Assembly (NCBI RefSeq): GCF_013410775.1
Contig: NZ_JACCFH010000001.1
Span: forward strand, 62,001 to 126,000
DNA from: Sphaerotilus montanus
Lineage (GTDB): Bacteria > Pseudomonadota > Gammaproteobacteria > Burkholderiales > Burkholderiaceae_C
Reading direction: 5' to 3'
Length of the DNA: 64,000 bases
Part shown: in pieces, positions 43,213 through 52,391 of the stretch
Layout: every line of letters begins with the position of its first letter
How positions within the stretch are numbered: the first letter of the stretch is position 1
The notes under the pieces: generated by a model
The model's input: only the letters and a program-made list of their open reading frames with translations
Databases searched by the model: none
What the model was told of the DNA's origin: nothing
Program-made: the position numbers and the translations under genes

Positions 43213-44733
43213 TCAGGTGCTCGGATTCGGCAGGGCCAGACGGCCGCGGTCACCCGCTTCCTCGTCCTGGGGCTGGGCAGCGCGCTGGGTCTTCATCGCC
43301 TCGAAATCGGCCGGGCTCACGTCGCCGGTGATGTAGTGGCCATCGAAGCACGACGCCTCCAGCCCCGCCAGCGAGGTGCTCAGCGACGACACCGCGCGCT
43401 TCATCGCGTCCACGTCCTGGTAGATCAGCGCATCGCAGCCGATGTAGTCGCGGATCTCGTCCATCGTGCGGCCGTGGGCGATCAGCTCGGTCGAGGTCGG
43501 CATGTCGATGCCGTAGACGTTCGGGTAGCGCACCGGCGGCGCGGCCGAGGCCATGTAGACCTTGTTGGCGCCGGCCTCGCGGGCCATCTGCACGATCTCG
43601 CGGCTGGTGGTGCCGCGCACGATCGAGTCGTCGACCAGCAGCACGTTGCGGCCCTTGAACTCCATGCCGATGGCGTTGAGCTTCTGGCGCACGCTCTTCT
43701 TGCGCGTGGCCTGGCCCGGCATGATGAAGGTGCGGCCGACGTAGCGGTTCTTGACGAAGCCTTCGCGGTAGGGCTTGCCCAGGCGCTGCGCGAGCTGCAT
43801 CGCCGACGGGCGGCTCGACTCGGGGATCGGGATCACCACGTCGATGTCGGACGGCGGCATCGTGCTGATGACGCGCTGCGCCAGCGTCTCGCCCATGTTG
43901 AGGCGGGCGTGGTAGACCGAGATGCCGTCGATGACCGAGTCCGGACGCGCCAGGTACACGAACTCGAACACGCACGGATTCAGCGACGGCGCCACCGCGC
44001 ACTGCTGGCTGTGCAGTTCGCCGTCGAGCGTGATGAACAGCGCCTCGCCCGGCGCCACATCGCGCACGAGGTGGTAGCCATTGCCTTCGAGGGCCACGGA
44101 CTCGCTGGCCACCATCCACTCGGTGTCCTTGCCAGCCACCTCGATCGAGCCCAGGCAGAGCGGGCGGATGCCGTTCGGGTCGCGGAAGGCCACCAGCCCG
44201 TAGCCGGCGATCAGCGCCACGACGGCGTAGGAGCCCTTGACACGGCGGTGCACCGCACTGACGGCCTTGAACACCTCCACCGGGGTCAGCGGCAGGTCGT
44301 GCGCAGCCGCCTGCAGTTCATGGGCGAGGATGTTGATCAGCACCTCGGTGTCACTCTCGGTGTTGAGGTGGCGCCGGTCGATGTCGATCAGTTCCTTCTT
44401 CAGCGCGTGGGCGTTGGTGATGTTGCCGTTGTGGACGAGCACCACGCCGAACGGTGCGTTGACGTAGAACGGCTGCGCCTCTTCCTCGCTGTAGGCGTTG
44501 CCGGCGGTCGGGTAGCGGACCTGGCCGAGACCGAGCGTGCCGGGCAGCGCACGCATGTTGCGGGTGCGGAAGACGTCGCGCACCATGCCGCGGGCCTTGT
44601 GCATGAAGAACTTCGTGCCCATGGCCGTGACGATGCCGGCGGCATCCTGGCCACGGTGCTGCAGCAGCAGCAGCGCGTCATAGATCAACTGGTTCACTGG
44701 TGACTTGGAAATCACACCGACGATGCCACACAT
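43213..44733 (-). CDS. purF: Amidophosphoribosyltransferase
   Basis: This 506-residue enzyme performs the first committed step of purine synthesis, moving glutamine nitrogen to PRPP. It has an N-terminal Ntn glutaminase with catalytic Cys2 (MCGIVG) and LLLQHRGQDAAG, and a phosphoribosyltransferase domain with the PRPP loop VLLVDDSIVRGTTS. Length matches E. coli PurF (505). It lies 95 bp after cvpA. Confidence 0.97.
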   Translation of the reverse strand: MCGIVGVISKSPVNQLIYDALLLLQHRGQDAAGIVTAMGTKFFMHKARGMVRDVFRTRNMRALPGTLGLGQVRYPTAGNAYSEEEAQPFYVNAPFGVVLVHNGNITNAHALKKELIDIDRRHLNTESDTEVLINILAHELQAAAHDLPLTPVEVFKAVSAVHRRVKGSYAVVALIAGYGLVAFRDPNGIRPLCLGSIEVAGKDTEWMVASESVALEGNGYHLVRDVAPGEALFITLDGELHSQQCAVAPSLNPCVFEFVYLARPDSVIDGISVYHARLNMGETLAQRVISTMPPSDIDVVIPIPESSRPSAMQLAQRLGKPYREGFVKNRYVGRTFIMPGQATRKKSVRQKLNAIGMEFKGRNVLLVDDSIVRGTTSREIVQMAREAGANKVYMASAAPPVRYPNVYGIDMPTSTELIAHGRTMDEIRDYIGCDALIYQDVDAMKRAVSSLSTSLAGLEASCFDGHYITGDVSPADFEAMKTQRAAQPQDEEAGDRGRLALPNPST

Positions 44734-44828
44734 CGCTCACTCCATCTGTTCAAGACATTCCCAACGGACACCGGGCCGGACGGCGCGGTCATCCTCGTTC
44801 TCTTCGTGCTTCGTGTATTCGTTGCGGC

Positions 44829-45359
44829 TCAGCGCGGTGCCGAGGCCGCCGGCTCCGGTGCACTGCCCGTCAGCGGCCGCCAGTCTCCGGGCAGCCACGG
44901 TGCCAGCACCGCCTGCGCGGCCGTCAGCCAGCGCACCCCGTCCGACACCTGCCAGGACGGCTGGCGCACCATCGGCGTCAGGCCCAGCATCATCACGGCC
45001 ACCAGCAGGATCAGCCCGCCCCGCACGGTGCCGAACACCGCACCCAGCAACCGGTCGAGCGGTGCCAGCGGCGTCGCGTGGATCACCTGCTGCAGCAGCC
45101 AGGTGAGCACCCGCCAAGCCAGCAGCGTCACCACGAAGGTGATCACCAGCCCGGACAGGCGGGCGACCTGCCCGCCCGGCTCGCCGATGTGCAGCGCTGC
45201 AGCCACATCCAGCGCCCAGGCCTGGGACAGCAGCCACGCCACCACCCAGCCCGCCAGCGACATCACCTCGCTGACCAGCCCGCGCAACATCCCGGCGACC
45301 ACCGACAAGGCCAGCACCGCCAGCATCGTCAGATCGATCCAGCCGAGGTCACCGAGCAT
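44829..45359 (-). CDS. cvpA: CvpA family membrane protein
   Basis: This 176-residue inner-membrane protein has about four helices in its first 135 residues and the family start LGWIDLTMLAVLALSVVAGMLRGLVSEVMSL. CvpA homologues are linked to colicin V export and envelope homeostasis, and usually precede purF as here. It begins nine bases after the SPOR gene stop. Confidence 0.92.
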   Translation of the reverse strand: MLGDLGWIDLTMLAVLALSVVAGMLRGLVSEVMSLAGWVVAWLLSQAWALDVAAALHIGEPGGQVARLSGLVITFVVTLLAWRVLTWLLQQVIHATPLAPLDRLLGAVFGTVRGGLILLVAVMMLGLTPMVRQPSWQVSDGVRWLTAAQAVLAPWLPGDWRPLTGSAPEPAASAPR

Positions 45360-45368
45360 GGTTCACTC

Positions 45369-46427
45369 TCAGAGCGGCAGCACCGCGGCATTGAGCCCGG
45401 CCGCCTTGAGGCGAGCGGCAGCGCGCAGGGCCTCTTCCTTGGAATTGAACGGCCCCAGCCGGACCCGCGTGCGGGCCGAGCCGGAGGCGGTCTCGACCCG
45501 CTGTTCGTGCGAATCCAGTCCCAGCTTGCCGATGCGGCGTCCCAGATCCCGCGCTGCAGACGCCTCGGCGAAAGAGCCCGCCTGGATCACGTAGCGGCGG
45601 GTCTTCTCGCCATCGCCATCCGGTCTGGTGGCTTTGGCCGCCTTCGCATCCTTGGCCTCTTTCGCATCCTTCAACGCCTTGGCTTCTCGGGCGTCGCGCG
45701 CCTTGCGGGCGGCTTCGCGTCGTGCATCGGCCGCATCACGGGCATCCTGCGCTTCGCGGGCCGCCTTGGCTTCCTTGGCTTCCTTCGCCTTTTTGGCCAG
45801 GCGCTCCTGCCGGGCCTTTTCCGCTTCGCGTGCCTGCTCGGCTTCCTGCGCCTTCTCGGCTTCGCGCGCCTTGTCGGCCTTCAGCTTGTCCGCCCTGGCC
45901 CGCTCTGCCCTGGCCTTTTCCTTGTCCTTTTCTGCCCGGACCCTGTCGGCACGGAGCTTGTCCGCCTCCAGATCCGCCTTGGTCTCGGTGATGATGGTGT
46001 CATCGGCGTGGGGCTTCTTGCCGGTCCCCGGCAGCAGCCCGACTGCTGCCGCCGTGCCGGCCGCAGCCACCGCGACCGCGGTACCGGAGACGCCCGCAGA
46101 GGGCGCTGCCTCGACGCTGCCCTGCCGGGCCAGCGCGGCCGAACCAGCCGCGGCCGGGGCCTTGACCGACACGCTGGCCGAGCCGTCCGAACCTGCCGGA
46201 CCAGCCATGCGGACGCTGAAACTCTGCTCGGCCGGGCGCGGCGGTTTGTCGAACAGTGTCGGCAAACCGATGACGGCGCCACCGACCAGCACCGCCGCGC
46301 CGATCAGACGCCGACGCGCGCGGGTGCGCAACGCCTCGACGGTGACAGGATCCTGGGGCGGCGGAGTGCGCTTGCGGGTTTCGGGAACCGGCGGTTTCTT
46401 GCGCTGGAGAAAGGAGAACAAACCCAT
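45369..46427 (-). CDS. SPOR-domain membrane protein (DedD-like)
   Basis: This 352-residue protein has a short cytosolic N-terminus, one transmembrane helix (about 41-59), an Ala/Pro-rich periplasmic region, and a very long charged segment of Lys/Ala/Arg/Glu repeats (about 150-268, AREAEKAR-like) expected to form a single helix or coiled coil. The C-terminal SPOR domain (about 277-352: RYVIQAGSFAE..., RVRLGPF) binds denuded peptidoglycan at division sites. Its place between folC and cvpA is that of dedD in E. coli. The extended KEA-rich stalk is unusually long. Confidence 0.88.
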   Translation of the reverse strand: MGLFSFLQRKKPPVPETRKRTPPPQDPVTVEALRTRARRRLIGAAVLVGGAVIGLPTLFDKPPRPAEQSFSVRMAGPAGSDGSASVSVKAPAAAGSAALARQGSVEAAPSAGVSGTAVAVAAAGTAAAVGLLPGTGKKPHADDTIITETKADLEADKLRADRVRAEKDKEKARAERARADKLKADKAREAEKAQEAEQAREAEKARQERLAKKAKEAKEAKAAREAQDARDAADARREAARKARDAREAKALKDAKEAKDAKAAKATRPDGDGEKTRRYVIQAGSFAEASAARDLGRRIGKLGLDSHEQRVETASGSARTRVRLGPFNSKEEALRAAARLKAAGLNAAVLPL

Positions 46428-46476
46428 CTGTGTCAGCCATCAGGCCATGTTGCTCGGGGTGGTGGAGCCAGGCGTA

Positions 46477-47790
46477 TCAGCCGACGTGTGCGGCGCCCAG
46501 GCGCGGCAGTCCGTGTTGCAAGACACCGCCGATGGTGTGGAAGGATCCGAAGACCACGATTCTATCAGTGGGGTCGGCGGCCTTGACCGCCGCGTCGAGC
46601 GCCTGCTGCGGATCGCTGCTGCAATGCAGCACTTCCACAGGCAGCGGTGCCGCGCCTGCAGGTCGCGCGGCACGGGCGGCCCGCAGGACGGAACACAGCG
46701 CTTCGGCCGTGGCAGCGCGGGGTGTCGGCAGGTCGCACAGGTACCAGACATCGACCAGTGGCAGCAGCGGGCCGACCAGACCGGCGAGGTCCTTGTCGGC
46801 CATGGCACCCAGCACGGCATGCGTGCGCGGGAAGTAGCCCATCTGGTCAAGGTTCTGTGCCAGAACGGCGGACGCATGCGGGTTGTGCGCCACATCCAGC
46901 ACCAGCGCCGGCTGGCCAGGAACGACCTGGAAGCGCCCCGGCAGTTCCACCATCGCCAGACCATTGCGCACCGCCTGGGCCGGCACCGACAGGCGCGGTC
47001 GCATCGCGTCCAGCGCCGCGAGCACACCCGACGCGTTGATCAGCTGGTTCGCACCACGCAGTGCCGGGTAGGCCATCGCGTTGTAGCGGCGCCCTCGCCC
47101 GCTCCAGTTCCACTGCTGGCGATCGCCCGCGTAGTTGAAATCGCGACCGAAGCGCCACAGGTCTGCACCCAGCGCTTCGGCATGGTCGATCACGCTGCGC
47201 GGCGGCACCGGATCGGACACGATCACCGGCCGACCGGCCCGCATGATCCCGGCCTTCTCGCGGCCGATGGCCTCGCGGTCCGGGCCGAGGTAGTCCATGT
47301 GGTCGAGGTCGATGCTGGTGATGATGGCGCAGTCGGCATCGATGATGTTGACGGCGTCCAGCCGCCCGCCCAGACCGACTTCGAGGATCACCACGTCCAG
47401 CGGCTGCGCGGCGATGCAGTGCAGGATGGCCAGCGTCGTGAACTCGAAATAGGTCAGCGATTCGCCCTGGCGTGCCGCTTCGACCGCGGCGAAGTGCGGC
47501 AGCAGCACCTCGGCCCGGACCACGTCGCCATTGAGCCGCAGCCGCTCCTCGAAATGCACCAGATGCGGCGACCCGTACACCGCGGTGCGGTAGCCGCCCT
47601 GCAGCAGGATGGCTTCGAGCATCGCGCAGGTCGAGCCCTTTCCATTGGTGCCCGCCACCGTGTAGACCGGCACGTCGAACTGCAGGCCCAGCCGCTCGCG
47701 CACGCGCTGCACCCGGTCGAGGCCGAGCTGGATGGTCACCGGGTGCAGGCGCTCGCAGTGCGCGAGCCAGTCGGACAGGGTCTGGGGCAT
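46477..47790 (-). CDS. folC: Folylpolyglutamate synthase/dihydrofolate synthase
   Basis: This 437-residue bifunctional Mur-ligase-fold enzyme adds glutamate to dihydropteroate and to folates. The ATP loop GTNGKGST, the region GLGGRLDAVN, DLDHMDYLG and LVLDVAHNPHA are all present. It lies between accD and the SPOR gene. Confidence 0.95.
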   Translation of the reverse strand: MPQTLSDWLAHCERLHPVTIQLGLDRVQRVRERLGLQFDVPVYTVAGTNGKGSTCAMLEAILLQGGYRTAVYGSPHLVHFEERLRLNGDVVRAEVLLPHFAAVEAARQGESLTYFEFTTLAILHCIAAQPLDVVILEVGLGGRLDAVNIIDADCAIITSIDLDHMDYLGPDREAIGREKAGIMRAGRPVIVSDPVPPRSVIDHAEALGADLWRFGRDFNYAGDRQQWNWSGRGRRYNAMAYPALRGANQLINASGVLAALDAMRPRLSVPAQAVRNGLAMVELPGRFQVVPGQPALVLDVAHNPHASAVLAQNLDQMGYFPRTHAVLGAMADKDLAGLVGPLLPLVDVWYLCDLPTPRAATAEALCSVLRAARAARPAGAAPLPVEVLHCSSDPQQALDAAVKAADPTDRIVVFGSFHTIGGVLQHGLPRLGAAHVG

Positions 47791-47860
47791 GAAGATCTCT
47801 TCGAAAAACCGAAGGGGCGTCTTGCGACGCCCCCGTGAGCACAGCGCGTGGAATGCGGGT

Positions 47861-48733
47861 TCAGGACACCGCGTCCGCGCTCTGGCGCTGCAGCATGGCC
47901 AGCAGGCGGGCGACGGTCTGGCGCAGCTCGCGGCGGTCCACGATCATGTCCAGCGCGCCCTTCTCGATCAGGAACTCCGAGCGCTGGAAGCCTTCCGGCA
48001 GCTTCTCGCGCACGGTGTTCTCGATCACGCGCGGGCCGGCAAAACCGATCAGCGCCTTCGGTTCGGCGATGACCACGTCACCCACGAACGCGAAGCCCGC
48101 CGACACGCCGCCCATGGTCGGGTCGGTCAGCACGCTGATGTAGGGCAGCTTCGCCTTGCCGAGGCGGGTCAGCGCGGCGTTGGTCTTGGCCATCTGCATC
48201 AGCGACAGCAGGCCCTCCTGCATGCGCGCGCCACCCGTGGCGGTGAAGCAGACGAACGGCACCTTCTGCTCGATGGCTGTCTCGACCCCGCGCACGAAAC
48301 GCTCGCCGACCACCGAACCCATCGAGCCGCCCATGAAGTCGAACTCGAACGCGGCGGCGACCAGCGGAATGCTCAACACAGAGCCGCCCATCACAACCAG
48401 TGCGTCGGTCTCGCCGGTGGCCTCCATGGCTTCCTTCAGACGCTCAGGGTACTTCTTGCTGTCCTTGAACTTCAGCGCATCGACCGGCAGGACTTCCTGG
48501 CCGATCTCGTAGCGGCCTTCGTCGTCGAGGAAGCCGTTCAGGCGGGCGCGGGCGTCGATGCGGTGGTGGTGGCCGCACTTGGGACAGACGTTGAGGTTGC
48601 CCTCCAGGTCGGTCTTGTAGAGCACCGTCTCGCAGGACGCGCACTTGACCCACAGGCCTTCCGGCACCGTGCGGCGCTCGCTGGGTTTGGTCTGCTGGAT
48701 CTTGGGGGGCAGCAGCTTGTCGAGCCAACTCAT
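47861..48733 (-). CDS. accD: Acetyl-CoA carboxylase carboxyltransferase subunit beta
   Basis: This 290-residue subunit of the carboxyltransferase makes malonyl-CoA. A zinc ribbon is formed by Cys31, Cys34, Cys50 and Cys53. The crotonase-like core includes [21 protein letters not shown]. Its ATG overlaps the trpA stop by ATGA, so it is translationally coupled to tryptophan synthase, a conserved arrangement. Confidence 0.97.
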   Translation of the reverse strand: MSWLDKLLPPKIQQTKPSERRTVPEGLWVKCASCETVLYKTDLEGNLNVCPKCGHHHRIDARARLNGFLDDEGRYEIGQEVLPVDALKFKDSKKYPERLKEAMEATGETDALVVMGGSVLSIPLVAAAFEFDFMGGSMGSVVGERFVRGVETAIEQKVPFVCFTATGGARMQEGLLSLMQMAKTNAALTRLGKAKLPYISVLTDPTMGGVSAGFAFVGDVVIAEPKALIGFAGPRVIENTVREKLPEGFQRSEFLIEKGALDMIVDRRELRQTVARLLAMLQRQSADAVS

Positions 48734-49545
48734 GCGGTTTCTCCTTGGAGGGTATCCAATGCCGCACGGATCTCGCGGAGGAAACCGGCAGCGACCGGTA
48801 CCACCCGCTCGCGCGGTTCGTTTTCGATCAACTGGATGATACGGGAACCGATCACCACCGCGTCCGACACACGGGCCACGGCGACGGCGGTTTCTGCGTC
48901 CCGGATGCCGAAGCCGACGCCCACTGGCACGCTCACCTGGGCGCGGATGCGCGGCACCATGCGCGCGACCGCGTCGGTGTCGAGGTGACCGGCGCCGGTC
49001 ACGCCCTTGAGCGAGACGTAGTAGACGTAGCCTGTGGCGATGCGGCCGACTTCGGCCATGCGCTGGTCAGTCGACGTCGGAGCGAGCAGGAAGATCGCAT
49101 CCATGTCCGCGGCGCGCAGCCGTGCGGCGAAGGCTTCGCATTCCTGCGGCGGATAGTCCACGACGAGCACGCCATCGACGCCAGCCTTCTTCGCGTCGTC
49201 CACGAAGCGGTCCGGCCCGTAGCACTCGACCGGGTTGGCATAGCCCATCAGCACCACCGGCGTCGTCGCATCCGTCTCGCGGAAGGCGCGCACCATCTCC
49301 AGCACGTGCGCCGTGCTGATGTGCTTGAGCAGCGCGCGCTCGCTGGCGCGCTGGATCACCGGGCCGTCGGCCATCGGGTCCGAGAACGGAACGCCGAGTT
49401 CGATCACGTCGGCGCCCGCCGCGACCATGCCGTGCATCAGGTCGACGGTCACATCGGCGTACGGATCGCCTGCGGTCACATAGGGAATCAGCGCCTTGCG
49501 GCCCTGCGCGGCCAGGCGCGCGAAGGTGGTCTGGATGCGGCTCAC
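48730..49545 (-). CDS. trpA: Tryptophan synthase alpha chain
   Basis: This 271-residue TIM-barrel subunit cleaves indole-3-glycerol phosphate. Catalytic segments are [17 protein letters not shown] and [14 protein letters not shown]. The start is GTG with a GGGAGG ribosome site, overlapping the trpB stop by four bases (GTGA); the longer frame upstream lies inside trpB. It ends in an ATGA overlap with accD. Confidence 0.95.
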   Translation of the reverse strand: MSRIQTTFARLAAQGRKALIPYVTAGDPYADVTVDLMHGMVAAGADVIELGVPFSDPMADGPVIQRASERALLKHISTAHVLEMVRAFRETDATTPVVLMGYANPVECYGPDRFVDDAKKAGVDGVLVVDYPPQECEAFAARLRAADMDAIFLLAPTSTDQRMAEVGRIATGYVYYVSLKGVTGAGHLDTDAVARMVPRIRAQVSVPVGVGFGIRDAETAVAVARVSDAVVIGSRIIQLIENEPRERVVPVAAGFLREIRAALDTLQGETA

Positions 49546-50810
49546 AGCGCACCTCCCTTGACGCTCTGCCCGCGACACGACGGGCGGCAGTAGAAATCGG
49601 CCCCCGACAGGTCGGCGACGGTGCCGATGTCCTTGTCGCCACGGCCGGACAGGTTGACCAGGATGTGCTGGTCCGGACGCATCGTCTTCGCCAGTTTCAT
49701 CGCGTAGGCGACCGCGTGGCTCGACTCCAGCGCCGGGATGATGCCCTCGGTGCGGCAGAGGTAGTGGAAGGCCTCCAGCGCCTCCTTGTCGGTGATGCCC
49801 ACGTACTCGGCGCGACCGATGTCCTTCAGATAAGCGTGCTCCGGGCCCACGCCGGGGTAGTCCAGCCCGGCCGACACGGAGTGCGTCTCGGTGATCTGGC
49901 CGTTGGCGTCCTGCAGGATGTAGGTGCGGTTGCCGTGCAGCACGCCGGGCTTGCCGAGTTGCAGCGAAGCCGAATGCTTGAGCGTGTCCAGACCCTCGCC
50001 CGCCGCCTCGACGCCGATCAGGCGCGTGCCTTCATGCGGAATGTAGGGGTGGAAGATGCCCATCGCGTTGCTGCCGCCGCCCACGCAGGCGACCACGGCG
50101 TCCGGCTGGCGGCCTGCGGGGCCACCCAGCTCGGCGATCAGCTCCGGCATCTGCGTCAGGCATTCGGTGCCGATCACGCTCTGGAAGTCGCGCACCATGG
50201 CCGGATACGGGTGCGGGCCCGCGACCGTGCCGATGATGTAGAAGGTGTTCTCGACGTTGGTGACCCAGTCGCGCATCGCCTCGTTGAGCGCGTCCTTCAG
50301 CGTCTTGCTGCCCGACTCGACCGGCACGACACGGGCGCCCAGCAGGTGCATGCGGTAGACGTTCGGGCTCTGGCGCTTGACGTCCTCGGAGCCCATGTAG
50401 ACCACGCACTCCATGCCGTAGCGCGCGCAGATCGTCGCGGTCGCCACGCCGTGCTGGCCGGCACCGGTCTCGGCGATCACGCGCGGCTTGCCCATGCGCT
50501 TGGCGAGCAGGGCCTGGCCGATGGTGTTGTTGACCTTGTGCGCGCCGGTGTGGTTGAGGTCTTCGCGCTTGAGGTAGATCTGCGCGCCGCCCATCTCGCG
50601 GCTCATGCGGTCGGCGTGGTAAACCGGGCTGGGGCGGCCGACGAAGTGCTTCAGCTCGCGCCGGAATTCGGCGATGAACTGCGGATCGTGGCGGTAATGC
50701 TCATAGGCGCCGCGCAGTTCGTCGAGCGCGTGGCTGAGGGTTTCAGCGACAAAACTGCCGCCGTAGACCCCGAAATGCCCGCGGGCATCGGGTTGGTCGT
50801 AGGTAAACAT
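49542..50810 (-). CDS. trpB: Tryptophan synthase beta chain
   Basis: This 422-residue PLP subunit condenses indole with serine. The PLP lysine is in HTGAHKVNN, followed by [13 protein letters not shown], the glycine loop [10 protein letters not shown] and the C-terminal LSGRGDKD. It follows trpF by 17 bp and overlaps trpA. Confidence 0.97.
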   Translation of the reverse strand: MFTYDQPDARGHFGVYGGSFVAETLSHALDELRGAYEHYRHDPQFIAEFRRELKHFVGRPSPVYHADRMSREMGGAQIYLKREDLNHTGAHKVNNTIGQALLAKRMGKPRVIAETGAGQHGVATATICARYGMECVVYMGSEDVKRQSPNVYRMHLLGARVVPVESGSKTLKDALNEAMRDWVTNVENTFYIIGTVAGPHPYPAMVRDFQSVIGTECLTQMPELIAELGGPAGRQPDAVVACVGGGSNAMGIFHPYIPHEGTRLIGVEAAGEGLDTLKHSASLQLGKPGVLHGNRTYILQDANGQITETHSVSAGLDYPGVGPEHAYLKDIGRAEYVGITDKEALEAFHYLCRTEGIIPALESSHAVAYAMKLAKTMRPDQHILVNLSGRGDKDIGTVADLSGADFYCRPSCRGQSVKGGAL

Positions 50811-50827
50811 GGTGACTCTCGGGAAAT

Positions 50828-51514
50828 TCAGTATCCGCTGTCGGCGTCCGCCCGTCGGGCATCGGCTTCGCGGACCGCTTCGCAGAATTGGCGCATCAGC
50901 GCGGCGTCCTTGACGCCCTTGCCGACTTCAACGCCGGAACTCACGTCCACGGCACAGGGCCGCACGCGAAGCACGCCATCGATCACATTGGCATGATTCA
51001 ACCCACCAGACAAAACGACCGGACGGGACACGCCTGACGGAATGAGAGACCAATCGAAAACCTTTCCGCCTCCGCCATACCCCTCGACATGCGCGTCGAG
51101 CAGGATGGCCTGGGCGCTGGAGCAAGACTGTGCAAAGTCTAACAAATCAAAGCCCGGCATCATGCGCGCGGCGCGCAGATAGGGGCGCCCGGGGGCTTCG
51201 CACTGTGCGAGAGTTTCATCTCCGTGGAACTGGAGCAGCAAGGTCGGGATGGCCGCGCAGGCTTCGGCGATCTGCGCCGGCTCCGCGTTCACGAACAGAC
51301 CGACCGGCGTGACGAACGGGGGCAGGCGCCGCACCAACTGCACGGCACGCTCCAGCGACACGTACCGCGGGCTGCGGGCATAGAACACCAGCCCGATCGC
51401 ATCGGCACCGGCCGCCACGGCCTTATCGACGTCCTGTTCGCGGGTCAGGCCACAGATCTTGATGCGGGTCCGCGCGGTCAGGCCCGACGGCGGAAAGTCA
51501 ATCGAAACGCTCAT
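50828..51514 (-). CDS. trpF: Phosphoribosylanthranilate isomerase
   Basis: This 228-residue TIM-barrel enzyme acts in tryptophan synthesis. [13 protein letters not shown] carries the catalytic Cys; LQFHGDE, the phosphate-binding [10 protein letters not shown] and the terminal AVDVSSGVE are typical. A slightly long N-terminus (about 14 residues before the first strand) could mean a later start. It lies 42 bp after truA. Confidence 0.95.
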   Translation of the reverse strand: MSVSIDFPPSGLTARTRIKICGLTREQDVDKAVAAGADAIGLVFYARSPRYVSLERAVQLVRRLPPFVTPVGLFVNAEPAQIAEACAAIPTLLLQFHGDETLAQCEAPGRPYLRAARMMPGFDLLDFAQSCSSAQAILLDAHVEGYGGGGKVFDWSLIPSGVSRPVVLSGGLNHANVIDGVLRVRPCAVDVSSGVEVGKGVKDAALMRQFCEAVREADARRADADSGY

Positions 51515-51556
51515 CGGACGTCACCAGCGAGAAAAGGGAAACCGGGCGAGCAGTGC

Positions 51557-52354
51557 TCAGCGCTGCCAGCCACCAGGCAACCAGTCGAACCCCGCCGTGC
51601 GGGTCGGCAAGCCATGGTGCGCATCGTAGCGGGGTCCGAGAAAGTACAGGCCGTCTGCGGCAAAGGTCGGGGCAGCGCGCTCGCGCCGGCGGGACGCGAG
51701 CACCTCGGCCACCCAGTCGCTCGGCCGCGTGCCCGTGCCGACCGCGATCAGACAGCCCATGAGGTTGCGGATCATGTGGTGCAGGAAGGCCACCGCCTCG
51801 AAATCGAAGCGCCAGTAGGCCCCGTGGCGCACGATGGAGATCTCGCGCATCAGCTTCACCGGCGACAGCGCCTGGCAGTCGGACGAGCGGAACGCGGAGA
51901 AATCGTGTTCGCCGATCAGGTGGGCCGCGGCGCGGCGCATGGCCTCGGCCTCCAGAGGCCGGAAGGTCCAGCCGACCGAGCCCTTCTCGATGGACGGTCG
52001 CACCGGCGACTCCACCACGATGTAGGCATACCGCCGCCCGCGGGCGAGGTTGCGTGCATGGAAATCGTCACTGACCGGAGAACACCACTGGACCGCGATG
52101 TCGTCGGGCAGATAGCGGTTGGTGCCGCGCACCCAGGAGAACGGTTCACGGTCCCGGTCGGTATCGAAGTGGACCACCTGGTTGAGACCGTGCACGCCCG
52201 TGTCGGTGCGACCGGCACAGAGGGTCTGGATGGGCGCCACCGCGAACCGCGACAGCGCCTTTTCCAGATGGTCCTGAACCGTGCATCCGTCAGGCTGGCT
52301 CTGCCAGCCGTGGTAGGCGGTGCCGCGGTAGGCGACGCCTAGCGCGAGGCGCAA
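51557..52354 (-). CDS. truA: tRNA pseudouridine(38-40) synthase
   Basis: This enzyme modifies positions 38-40 of the tRNA anticodon arm. The catalytic Asp is in CAGRTDTGVHG, with YRGTAYHGWQSQ at the N-terminus. I place the start at a TTG with an AGGTG site, giving 265 residues, close to E. coli TruA (270) and 37 bp after fimV. The longer frame to 52441 would overlap fimV and add a Cys/Pro-rich tail not typical of the family. Confidence 0.9.
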   Translation of the reverse strand: MRLALGVAYRGTAYHGWQSQPDGCTVQDHLEKALSRFAVAPIQTLCAGRTDTGVHGLNQVVHFDTDRDREPFSWVRGTNRYLPDDIAVQWCSPVSDDFHARNLARGRRYAYIVVESPVRPSIEKGSVGWTFRPLEAEAMRRAAAHLIGEHDFSAFRSSDCQALSPVKLMREISIVRHGAYWRFDFEAVAFLHHMIRNLMGCLIAVGTGTRPSDWVAEVLASRRRERAAPTFAADGLYFLGPRYDAHHGLPTRTAGFDWLPGGWQR

Positions 52355-52391
52355 GGCGTCGCACCTGCCCGGACACCCACCAGCCGGCGCA

